A stretch of 64,000 nucleotides of DNA from Sipunculus nudus (taxonomy: Eukaryota; Annelida; Sipuncula; Golfingiida; Sipunculidae), in assembly GCA_026874595.1 (NCBI GenBank), contig CM049317.1:43424401-43488400 (forward strand), written 5' to 3'. Under the pieces are notes generated by a model. The model did not search any database and was not told the origin of the DNA. It saw only the letters and a list, made by a program, of their open reading frames with translations. The position numbers and the translations under genes were made by a program. Positions 48,955 through 59,096 of the stretch are shown one piece after another; the stretch's first letter is position 1; each line of letters opens with the position of its first letter.

Positions 48955-51664
48955 AAACTCAAGATCATACATATAAACACAAACAGCCTAACCACCAAGA
49001 AACAAGGTTTATTAAATTATTTAACAAAAAACAACATACAAATCGCTCTGATAACAGAAACAAAACTCAAACCGGGTACCCATTTCTCGATGGGACCCTA
49101 TGACTTAATCAGAGCAGACAGAAAAACAGGAGCCGGAGGGGGCACGGCCATTTGTATAGATAGACAACTAAACTACACTATAAACAAATGGTTCGGTCAT
49201 TTTAAAGCAGAAGCCCTCTCCGTGCGCATAAACAACAAACAAAACACAACCTCCCCCTTAGATATAATAGTTTATTACAACCCACCACAAAACAAATTAC
49301 AACCACAAATATTAAAAAAAATCAGAAATAACAGTAAAAATTACATAATCCTCGGAGACCTGAACACCCCTCATGAAAATTACGGCGCGCGATACACAAA
49401 CGAGTCTGGGAGAATATTAATGAACGAACTCTCAGACGGCAATTTAATATTATTAAATGACGAAAACCCGACTTACTTCAACTCCGCAAACTGAGCGTGG
49501 AACATACTAGACCTCGCTCTAGCCACGCCAGAATTAGCTCGGAATACTATGTGGGAGAGGATATAGGTTCAGATCATCTCCCAATCCATTTAGATATAAA
49601 CTGGGCACCACAGGTCGCGCCCCCTAGAAAATTCAGAGACCTGAAAAATGCAGACTGGGAAAAATTCCAAAAACACACGACCCAAAAAATGACCGACCCT
49701 GATGAGGTGGATGTCATTACCCACCTCCAGATCGATAACCTGACATACGAGATGACCCAGTCCATCACCGAAGCCATTAATATAGTAGCGCCCCTAAAAA
49801 TAAATAAAAATAGAAATTAATGGCACTTCACGCCCAGAATCAGGGAACGCTGCCGAGTCCGAAATTATCAAAAACGGGCCCGCACGGCCGAAGCGAACCA
49901 TTTATATAACAGAATAAATAAACTAACACAAAAAGCTATTCTAGAACAAAAACGCACACAATGGACAGACTACATAAATAGCTTAGATGATAAAACAAAC
50001 ACAAAACAATTTTGGAACAAATTCAAACAATATTCAAACACAAGAACAAATCCTAGCACAGGGCAATCCCAACCACTATTAAAACCCGACGGCTCTGTAG
50101 CCGAAACCCCACAAAGCAAAGCAGATTTATTCGTGAACACCCTAGAAAAAATACACACAACACCAGAAGATGAAGATTTTAATGAAGAACTCTATGATAC
50201 AGTAACTGAAACTATAGAAAACAACCCGATTTTATTCAAACCATTACAAACACAAATAAATGAAACAGGCGACAATAATCCCGCAGTCAGGCCCGTTGCG
50301 CTAATTGAAATAAAACGCGCACTTAAAACAGCCAAGGGAAAATCAGCCCCAGGCGCAGACAACATTAACTATGTAATATTAAAAAAACTCCCCAACACCT
50401 GTTTAGAAAGAATAGCGAAATTATACACACTCTGCATTAACTGGGTATACTTCCCAGACTTTGGAAAAAAGTCGTAGTAACAATGATTCCCAAACCCGGC
50501 AAAACACAAGACAAACCAACAAATTTCAGACCTATTAGCTTACTCCCCTGTATAGGAAAACTATTTGAAAAAATCCTAAAAAATAGAATAACCACGTTTT
50601 TGGACAACCGACCTCCCGAATTGGGGGGTCCATTTTTTAACCAAGATCAGTCCGGGTTCAGAGCGGGCAGATCTACCACCGACCACATCCTCCGACTTAG
50701 CCAATCAATAACCACAGGCTTTAAACGGAGTCAATATACTCTCGCCACATTCCTCGATGTGGAAAAGGCTTTTGACTCCGTCTGGTCAGACGGAGTCAGA
50801 TACAAAATAATGCAATCCCATCTACCGAATAAAATAATCAGATTAATTTCATCCGTCTTACACAACAGGACACTTAGAGTAAAAGTTAAAGGGACCCTAT
50901 CACAGGAAATAAACACTTAAAGCAGGCACCCCCCAGGGCTCTGTTCTCAGCCCTCTATTATACATAATGTATGTAAATGACATCCCCAAGACAGGACAAC
51001 AACTGTGCGTATCACAATATGCTGACGATATTGCTATCTGGTTGACCGACACAAATCCAAAATACTCCAGAAATAAAGTACAGGCCCAACTACAAAGAAT
51101 AGAAAACTGGTGCGACGACTGGAGAGTCCGCTTAAACCCGTCCAAAACACAAACTGTTTTATTTACAAAAGCTAAAAAACCCAAATATTTCGAGCCCCTA
51201 GAATTATTAGGTGAGGACCTCAAAGAACACAAAGAGGCAAAATTTCTAGGTGTAACATTCGACTCAAAAGCCACTTGGAAACCACACATCGAAAACATAA
51301 TACAGAGAATGTGGAACAGAGTAAATATTTTAAAAGCTCTGTGCTACAAACATGACGGACCAAAAGCAGAAACGGCCAGTTACCTGTACAAGCAATGGAT
51401 CCGCCCTATAGGCACATATGGGTCCATTGCGTTTCTAGGCGCAGGGAAAACAATGTTAAATAAACTAGAAATCATACAAAATAAAGCACTGAGAGCCATT
51501 CTCAGAACACACAAACTAAGAAAAACAGACGAATTAAGAGAAAAAACAAACACCCCCAAAATCACTGAATATCTAAAAGAACAAGCTACAAACTCCTATG
51601 AAAGAATAAAAGACCTGGACACAATAAAACTTCTTAAATATCAACACAACCCAAAAACAACATA
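48955..51664 (+). pseudogene. Jockey-like retrotransposon ORF2 (endonuclease and reverse transcriptase), broken
   Basis: The enzyme would nick target DNA and copy the element RNA at the nick. An apurinic-like endonuclease begins near 48,958 with IIHINTNSLTTKKQG and ALITETKL (catalytic Glu), followed by GDLNTPHENYGAR and GSDHLPIHLD. The reverse transcriptase shows KGKSAPGADNINY, PKPGKTQDKPTNFRPISLLP, QSGFRAGRSTTDHI, FLDVEKAFDSVW, a TPQGSVLSPLLY-type turn (frame restored at about 50,920) and QYADDIAIW with the two aspartates (about 51,015). The C-terminal region ends at 51,664. A TGA near 49,492, a TAA near 49,818 and at least three frame changes (near 49,555, 50,465 and 50,918) inactivate it. 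Motif order and the YADD box place it in the Jockey-type group of non-LTR elements. It is full-length in extent, so this is decay and not 5' truncation. Confidence 0.9.
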
Positions 51665-52013
51665 AAAATAAAATCCCCTCTAGATTACATCCTAGAGGGA
51701 AAAAATCAACAATAACAAAATAAATATTTAATAAAACTAATAAATTAAATAAAATATATAAATATAAAACATCAAAAACCGCACACACAAGCCTCCCAAA
51801 CGAAAACCCACAATTCAGAACCCAACACTCACAAAAACAAGAGGTCAGCGATATAGGTCGCGACCCCGCACCTGTAAACCGACCTGACCTCCATTTAACA
51901 TACCCCGACCTTTGAGCAATAGGGGGATCGAATCTGCAGAGGTAATTCAGACCCCTGCAGCTGGCATCCCCTAATTTGCATACTAGGTCCACGCAACCCA
52001 AATAACACACAAT
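51665..52013 (+). other. 3' untranslated tail of the Jockey-like element with structured hairpin
   Basis: It contains AGGTCGCGACC (a self-complementary box at about 51,866), ACCCCGACC, then the hairpin CTGCAGAGGT-AATTCAG-ACCCCTGCAG (51,934-51,960) and GGCATCCCCTAATTTGCATA. The same order of boxes occurs three more times at 54.1-55.0 kb. No poly(A) follows. Confidence 0.75.
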
Positions 52014-52131
52014 TAACACACAGTTGTGTTCTAGCTTTCAGACCGTTCAGACGTGCTTAAAGTGCTACCACGACTACAGAGAGTATACCTAGTGTAACCC
52101 TTAACGCTTCACGCGTCTCTCTACCCTACCA

Positions 52132-53586
52132 TGGAGACTGGATACCTTGTTGCAGGGATCCCTACAGAGATTCTGAAGAACCGGATTCTTCGCTACCAGT
52201 TATTACAGCGCACATTCCCAGAGATTGTTTTTGACTGTATAGCAGCGACTTTACGTCCATTCAAGTTCAGCGAATGTTGATGGACAACTATGCAGTCTAC
52301 GGAGATGGAATTCTACTCAGGAATTTCGACAAGTACAAGACATTACCCCTACCAAGCACAGACCGAAGAGACGTCTACCGAGAAATAGAACAACAGAGTA
52401 CCCTATCGTAATGAAGGGAGTTCCAGTAGATATCTCGGAGACCGACTTGATACGCCAACTCAGTTTGAACCCCGCCGCTGCTGTCAGATTGAAAAACAAC
52501 AGAGGCCAGCCCACAATGCGAGTCAAGCTAATCCTTAAAGACCAACAAACCGCAGACCAAGCCCTACACAATGGAGTGTGCATTGGACCTGAACGGTTCT
52601 CTACCGAGCCCTACAGAACACTGATTATTGATTTTTGCGGACGGTGCCTCGGCTGGGGTCATCCCAGTAGAAGTTGTGAACAACAACAAAAGTGCTATCG
52701 ATGTGGCAGCGGGGACCACCTGACTAAGAACTGTACAGCTCAGACAGCAACATGCGCCAACTGCCCAGGCCAGCATTCATCCGCTTACCGCGGGTGTCCA
52801 TTCTATAGAAACTTCAAGAAGAGAGCCACTACAATTACAATACCAGAGAAAACACTGACACAGCAGAGTCCACCTACCACTACCCCGATGGAAGTAGAAC
52901 CCCCAGCTCAGACCACCACCCATACAAGGACACCACCAAGAATGAGAACAGCAGAGATTCAAGCCACTACACGTACAACAACCCAGATTTGCCAGACAGA
53001 TGGTGAAATAACAACACCCGACACCCCAACAGCGAAACCACGTAAAACAACTAGATCTGTTGAGACCCAGGCTACTTCCAGAACAAAGTCTAAGCTATGC
53101 CAAACCACGAAACCGCCAAAGTTACAACACCAAGAAACGCAAACAACCCCAGTTATGGCCAACACATCAACTCAGACTGAACCAGAGGTTTACGATAATG
53201 CCGCTAGATGTCGACACTACCCTAGAAACGACCCAAATCAAGCTATGGAAACTGAATCTTCAGATGATGACGAATTTCAAGACTGTGACGATGAAGAAAA
53301 CAGGACTACTGCAATCTCAAGCGACATGATGAGAAGACTTGAAGAAGCCCGGCAGAACGAAATCCAATTAAGAATAGCAAAAGGCCTTTCTCCCACCTCT
53401 CCAGCAACAGATAAGTTAATAGCAGCAGGAAAATCATCATCATTCGAATTCCAACTTACTCCAGATGAAGCCAGAGGATTGGAATTTCTACCCATATATG
53501 AAAATCCAGTACCCCAAGAACCCCCCAGAACAAAGTCAACCCAGAAAGTAACCAAGAAGAAGAAAAAGCAGCCCAGATGGAAATAA
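52132..53586 (+). pseudogene. Second, different gag-like gene without a reverse transcriptase
   Basis: A Jockey-type gag with an N-terminus METGYLVAGIPTEILKNRIL at 52,132 is interrupted by a frame change near 52,275 and another near 52,390. It is then open for 391 codons from 52,411 (MKGVPVDISETDLIRQL). Three zinc knuckles lie at about 52,635-52,800: CGRCLGWGHPSRSC, CYRCGSGDHLTKNC and CANCPGQHSSAYRGC. A Thr/Gln/Pro-rich tail follows, then an acidic patch (SSDDDEFQDCDDEE), and the protein ends very basic (KVTKKKKKQPRWK). The function is presumably RNA binding and particle formation. It is only distantly similar to ORF1 at 47,099. No endonuclease or reverse transcriptase follows within 2 kb. 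Confidence 0.8.
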
Positions 53587-54150
53587 CACAACTCAACAAT
53601 GTAAACAATAGAAGCTCTCCGAGGAAGATACTAAAACAATAAAGTGTATGGCTAAACGACATATCTGCTCCTGCGGACAGAGGGACATCATCAATCATCT
53701 CATCACTATCATCTACCTTAAGAGGCTGGCAGGGACTGAATCCTGATTCAACCAACTGTTCATGCCTGAGGAGGATATACACATAAAGCAAGAACAATTG
53801 AGGTCCGTATCAATTTCAACCCCAAAATTAATCAACTTATAATTCCCCAAATCCCAAAATAATTTAAAGACCAAAAGAACTTTTTAAGATCTTCCACTCC
53901 CCCAAATAGCAAAGAAAATAACCAAATATTAACGATTTTATATAAAGATCAAAACTAAGGAAAAATCACTCCCGGCCCTCCAAAACTAATAAGTAAAACA
54001 ACGCCCCGTACCAACTTTAATAATCGAATTAACACACTTGAAGTAAAAATTAACCCCCAAAATCCTCAAAACCCACAGAACCCTACCTAGACTTAAATAA
54101 CACGAAGTTTCAGTGAATAAAAATAGAAATCCTAGAAAAGATTTAGGCCA
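53587..54150 (+). other. Non-coding region after the gag-only gene
   Basis: It holds no ORF2. From about 53,990 the boxes of the following tail repeats begin (CGGCCCGTACC-like text, TTAATAATCG). Nothing else was recognised. Confidence 0.5.
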
Positions 54151-55015
54151 GAAAACGTAAAAAAACACCCCGACCATCAAATTAAACATCGGATCCCAGC
54201 TGCGGCGGGAACACTGCTTATTCCGCTGCAGCTGGCATCCCCTGTTTAGCATACAAAATCCCCTAAAAATTAAATGACAGGTCAGGTCAAGACACTAAGT
54301 CGAGGCCGCGACCTACATTCAAATGACCCCTAAGACACCCCACCCCTCTACAACAAATTAGTAACTAAACAGCGGCCCGTACAATTTTTAGGAGCAAAAT
54401 AAACATACTTAAAATAGTAATAGAAACTAAAAAAATAACAGAACACACAAAACTTTATCCAATCTCTAGTTTTATGAAATAATGTCGAGAAAAAATAAAA
54501 ATCATACGAAATATTAGACCCAGAAAACTTGCAAAAACACCCCGACCATCAATTAAACATCGGATCCTAGCTGCGGCGGGAACACAACTTACCCCGCTGC
54601 AGCTGGCATCCCCTGTTTAGCATACAACATAACTCAATAATTAAACTAACAGGTCAGGCCAAGGCACTAGGTCGGGGCCGCGACCTGCATTCAATGACCC
54701 ACGACCCCCAATCCACCCTATCCTTTTACACAAATTAGTAACCAAAAAGCGGCCCTTACAAACTTTAGGAACAAAATAAACACACTTAAAATAATAGTAA
54801 TAGAAACTCAAAATTAACAGAACCAACAAAACTTTATCCAGGCTACAAACCTACGAAATTTTGCAGAAAAATAACAAAAATCATAAGAAATATTAGGCCT
54901 AGAAAAACAGCAAAAACACCCCGACCATCAATCCACCATCGGATCCCAGCTGCAGAGGAACACAGTACCTGTACTCCTCTGCAGCTGGCATCCCCTAATT
55001 AGCATATCTGCCCTG
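54000..55015 (+). repeat. Tail repeats with conserved hairpin, about 2.7 units of 372-378 bp
   Basis: Three hairpins lie at 54,197-54,233, 54,569-54,604 and 54,947-54,986, each preceded by CACCCCGACCATCA and followed by GGCATCCCCT and TTAGCATA. Stem sequences differ but keep pairing: in the first two the 5' arm is AGCTGCGGCGGG, in the third it is AGCTGCAGAGGA opposite TCCTCTGCAGCT. A second self-complementary box (GGTCGGGGCCGCGACC type) occurs in each unit. Confidence 0.9.
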
Positions 55016-55560
55016 CCCCCCGGCCAAACCGACTCCCAAACAACATAACAATAAAAATAAACCACAAAACCACCCATTTCCTAACAAAAAAGATAATAAA
55101 ACTCACACTTAAAAATAAAATAAAGCACTAGCTCCGACATGACAACGAATAAAAATTACATACGAACAAATAATACAATAAAGGAACTCGCACAAAAAAC
55201 AAACCTCACTCCACTCGTCCCCCCCCCCCTATATCAAACACAAAATTAGAGGTCACATAAAAGAGCGCAAACCGCTCCCGCCCGAAACCGATCACTTATA
55301 ACGCTAGTAAATTAAAACCTCCCAAACACCTTAAAAACAACAAAACAACATCCTCATATGTTAACATCACACCCCCCCCCCCCCCTTGCCATGCATCAGA
55401 AAATTACCACTTTAGAATTCAGGAGCGAGCTTCATAAGCTTTAAGAAGCTTGCACTTAATCTATTGATACATGTTTATATTTATATATGTGCTTAGGTAG
55501 AATACCACATGAATGTACTTACTATGTATTGTGTCAATAAATCATTCAAACAAACCGGGA
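55016..55560 (+). other. A+C-rich region ending in a retrotransposon-like 3' end
   Basis: It includes C-runs (about 55,221 and 55,371-55,385) and finishes with TATTGTGTCAATAAATCATT at about 55,528-55,547, with AATAAA near 55,538. This resembles a non-LTR element 3' end and may close the gag-only element. That is an inference. Confidence 0.4.
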
Positions 55561-56779
55561 CACTTCTATTGTCCGAGATTTATTACAAGTCAAACATACA
55601 GGACTAACATGCAAACACGGGAAAATACACATACACTGACAAAACACCACACCACTAATCAACACTAATACACCCTCAATTAGAATAGAACCATACTAAA
55701 CCCATGTATATACATAAATGCACCATACTGTTTTATACACCATTGACTTTTAACAAAAAAAAAAAAAAAAAAAAAAAAAAGATCACAATTCATGTAAATA
55801 CACCACCTCACTCATCATTTTTCATGCACACTAACCCACATTTTTTACGATTTTTACCGGTTTTTCACCCTTTTGTTTTTGTATTTTTCACAATATCGAC
55901 GCAATATCTGGTTATCCGACGCTCATATATAAGATATAATTATAGATTTTATTAGTAATTACAGCATTTCCGGCAGACCAGTGGCATGGAAACTGAAGCC
56001 AGCCACTAGCAAGTGGATGAAAACTGATGCCGCCACTAGCCTCAACTACCCCCGCCCCCTCCCTCTCAGTCTGCGCTTATATAAAAATACTTCTTATAAG
56101 TATTTCCTATAAAAGTACATGATCATAAATATTTCTTATAAATATTTATGTGATACTTAATATAAAAGTACAAACTGAGAGCCCCACCGGCCGGCTAGAT
56201 TTCTAACTATAAAGATATCTCCTATAGATATCTCCTTTGGGCCAATATAAGGGTTAATGATCATGAGGTATTTTCTTAAAAAATCCCATGTGATACTTAT
56301 AAAATTATAAAGAAATCTATGGCCCTCCCCCCCCCCCCCCCCCCCCCCCCCAACAACAGACAACTACCCCTGACAACCACCACCAACAGCATCCGACACC
56401 GACGCGTAAGTCCAGCGGCAGCCCCCCCCACACCACAAGCGGAAGATTAGAGGGCACCCAGACGAGCGCACACCCCATCCGCCCACTGACAGCAACTTCC
56501 AAGACCTACACCGGGACAGCTCCAGACAGACCGGACAAGACCCCCCAACAGTCCTTTTTAGGACTACCCCCCCCCCCCACAGTCCTATTTAGGACTAATC
56601 AATCACCCATTGACCTGGCAGCGGACAGACAGACAACTTTAGGTCTGCTGCCTGCCACAAGACCTCAAGACCCAAGACCAAGCCTCAAGACAAGTCAAGA
56701 CTGGTAGCCCTGGGACAAGCCAAGAAGAAGACAAGACCACCCCGACAGCCGGAACCCAAGTCAAGACAAGCAAGACAAG
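55561..56779. other. Low-complexity region: poly(A), poly(C) and CAAGAC-rich DNA
   Basis: There are 26 A's at 55,755-55,780 and 25 C's at 56,327-56,351. Two AGTCCT-WTTT-AGGACT hairpins lie at 56,550-56,565 and 56,581-56,596. From 56,650 to 56,790 there is a run of CAAGAC/CAAGTC repeats. No gene is supported. Confidence 0.6.
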
Positions 56780-57154
56780 TCAAGTATCCCTGACAGTGGG
56801 CAAACAGACAACTTTAGGCCCACTGCTCGGGGACAAGCTGAAGACCAAGCCAAGACAGCCTGCCCGATCCAAGTCACAGGAGGTCCGGCTCTTCGCGGTA
56901 GGAGTTGTTCTGTCGGCGGTCTGGATTTCCCTGCTTGTGTTCGGGTCTCTCTGTTGTGGTGCGCACTCTCGGGGATGTCGCTCGCGAACGGGTTCGTGGG
57001 GGCAGCGGCTTTGCTGCTGATATCTGTGCGGTGAGTGGCCCGCTCGGGGCTTTGTGGGTGTGGATGATGTAGCTTTCTCGGTCACCGGTGCGGGTGCGTG
57101 CTGGTGGCTCTTCGCGGCTCCTTGGCTTGGCTTGTGTGGCATTTTCGGCATCAA
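56780..57154 (-). other. Unrecognised 124-codon minus-strand open frame
   Basis: The frame starts MMPKMPHKPSQGAAKSHQHA and is Pro/Ser/Thr/Arg rich with no hydrophobic core, which would fit a disordered gag N-terminus or simple GC-rich non-coding DNA. The GC content is higher than in its surroundings. There is no partner gene downstream on the minus strand. It is listed because of its length and composition, not because a function is seen. Confidence 0.25.
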
Positions 57155-57852
57155 AATTATAGTCTAAAGAGACAGGCCGGGGCGGTGGTCCCAGACCACC
57201 TCAACCGTGTCTGTCTAGTGACTCAAAATACTAGATCTAGTCTAGTCTAAACTCTTTGCATTACCGCGATTACTGCGGGACGTGAAAGAGCACCTAATAT
57301 ATGCAGGTGGTAGTTCTTCCGAATATTGCCGATAGTTGTACATATATTTTAGCGTAAGTAGGCGTCACAGAATACTATTATGCAAATTATTTCTTTGTAA
57401 TCTCCGAACGAACCGTGTCTGGTCTCACCGCCCCGTCTGGGATTTACAGGCGCCACATGTGACTACCGCCTAGATTAAAAAAAGTCAAAACCCTTCATGT
57501 GGACAGTCCCATTTCATTTTTCCTCTGGTTAAGTGATGGTTTACGTTTTCTGTGAACGTGGTGTGATCGGGTGTTATAACTGAAAGCCGATGTATCGGGT
57601 GTTACAACTAACAGCCGATGTATCGCCCGGCACGTGACGGTCACGACTGATTAATTCTTTATTAGGCTCGGGTCGGGCGGAGCATGTTTGTACAACAGTG
57701 ACCCGATTGACCGCGGTACAGGCGCACCGTGTAATAAGCATCAAAGCCGAACCACCTGTGTACGTCGGGCTCGTCTTCCTTGCGCAAATGAAGGTATTAA
57801 TAAACATATTTTCTTAAAGTTTTCTTTGAAATTTCCACGAATTCAAATACTG
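57155..57852. other. Right margin of the large insertion
   Basis: This is GC-richer sequence to about 57,780, then AT-rich. A 30-bp direct repeat near 57,569 and 57,594 contains ATCGGGTGTTA and AGCCGATGTATCG. The margin ends TTTCCACGAATTCAAATACT. No gene was recognised. Confidence 0.4.
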
Positions 57853-57975
57853 TAAATAAAGATCAGTGAAATATTTTGTGAGTTATCTCAATCACAAGAT
57901 TTTCTGGGGCTGGACCATGCTGAAACCATAGCATCACCCCCCCCCCCCCCCCCAACTTTCAGTCTCGGGATACAA

Positions 57976-58496
57976 TGATGATAAATTATATTAGAGTGGC
58001 CATTAAAAAATACATGCACATCACTAATTAATCCTGACATACCGGATCATTACACATCACAGATTAAACAACATATCCAGAAAAAGGGCACAGCCATGGT
58101 TATATGAAGAGGTAAATACATTTATTTTTTAATTTGAACATTTTGTATGAAAAAATGACAGACAGATGACGGACAAGTAGTGTTTGCTATAGCTCAGATG
58201 ACTTTCAGTAAGCTGAGCTAAAAATGGAATTAACTTGTATATCATGTTAGATAAAGGCTGCCTTCAGTGCACTGCACTAGAACTCATAGTTTATGGATAT
58301 ATAGAATCATCTGAGAAGCTCTGCCTACAACTTGGCCATGTAATAAACATTCAATTTTATGATTTTTCTTTGGTTATACACTTCCTGTCTTTAAATATTG
58401 TTGTTTTAAAATATATTTAATATCACCTGCTTTTTTATGATTTTCTTTGTTTTTTAATAAGCCAGGACTCTGTACAGGGAACTCTGTATGTAACAA
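57976..58496. other. Intron with an F1 3' end
   Basis: The F1 end (AGCTCAGATGACTTTCAGTA then GCTGAGCTAAAAA) lies at about 58,190-58,224. The remainder has no recognisable content. Confidence 0.55.
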
Positions 58497-58633
58497 CATT
58501 ACAGTTACTTCTGTATTTACAGACAATGCTCTATGTAACAAAGGTACCTGCACTGCTATATTTACAGAAAAATCACTACAGGCCTGGACAAATTAGAAAT
58601 CTGGATAAGTAACAGTAACCCACTTGTGGGAAG

Positions 58634-58665
<32 letters not shown>

Positions 58666-58991
58666 CTGAATTTAGAATTATGGGCTTATTTATTATTTGA
58701 TGCAAATTATATTTGTATACTGTTTGTGTATACTTTACAAAAATCTGTTTTGCCTTACCTATGTGTAACCCAAATGATCGATGGCAAACTTTGTCAAGGC
58801 CTGTCACCTACTAACTAATGACATACAGTTCCCTTTTTTATTTACAGACAACTCACTGCCTAATGACAATACAGTCACCTTAAAATTTACAGACAACTCA
58901 AGTTACTTACAACATTACAATTACCTTTATATTTACAGACAACTCAAGTTACTTACAACATTACAATTACCTTTATATTTACAGACAACTC
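58497..58991. repeat. 46-bp tandem array reaching into a lectin exon
   Basis: The box TTTACAGACAACTC begins at 58,841, 58,886, 58,932 and 58,978 (spacing 45-46), with two decayed copies near 58,517 and 58,552. The last unit covers the final 21 bases of exon 58,971-59,096 and its donor. A GA-rich microsatellite (58,632-58,666) lies between the old and young copies. Confidence 0.85.
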
Positions 58992-59096
58992 CGTACGTAA
59001 TGTAGGTACAGTTGTCCACTTCCAGCACTCCATCCCGCAGATGCAGAAAACCACAGTTCATGTGGCCTTTCCAGTTCCCATTGTAGAAAGACTGCT
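58971..59096 (-). CDS. Lectin-like receptor, first C-type lectin domain, C-terminal half
   Basis: A 126-nt exon has acceptor CTTGAACAG and donor TAAAG|GTAATT, phase 1 at both ends. It encodes QSFYNGNWKGHMNCGFLHL, RDGVLEVDNCTYITYGVVCK and a final Tyr-Lys. The three cysteines (MNCG, DNC, VVC) are the second to fourth conserved cysteines of a C-type lectin-like domain; the first is in the preceding exon. No EPN, QPD or WND calcium motif is present, so a non-carbohydrate or calcium-independent ligand is likely. The exon joins in frame to 61,751-61,975 upstream and 43,866-44,117 downstream. Confidence 0.85.

Larger units (their letters stand above)
45259..57975 (+). mobile_element. F2 repeat copy split by an ~11.76-kb insertion (45,259-46,095 and 57,853-57,975)
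   Basis: The left part starts ACTAGATATTTCTTGACACC and parallels the intact F2 copy up to CCCATATGTATACATAT. The right part resumes with AGTGAAATATTTTGTGAGTT, matching the next portion of the intact copy at about 25,720, and ends CTCGGGATACAAT. Only about 10 bases of the intact copy are unaccounted for between them. Everything from about 46,096 to 57,852 is therefore younger than this F2 copy. The 3' hairpin arm now contains a C-run. Confidence 0.85.

Noticed and set aside
55755-55780. A26 tract as a retrotransposon poly(A) tail
   Set aside because: No element end or target duplication could be defined next to it, and the likely AATAAA lies over 200 bases upstream.
46096-57852. Interpretation of the whole block as a Polinton/Maverick
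   Set aside because: The size is near the range, but no polymerase B, integrase, ATPase, protease or capsid gene is present. The content is non-LTR retroelements.
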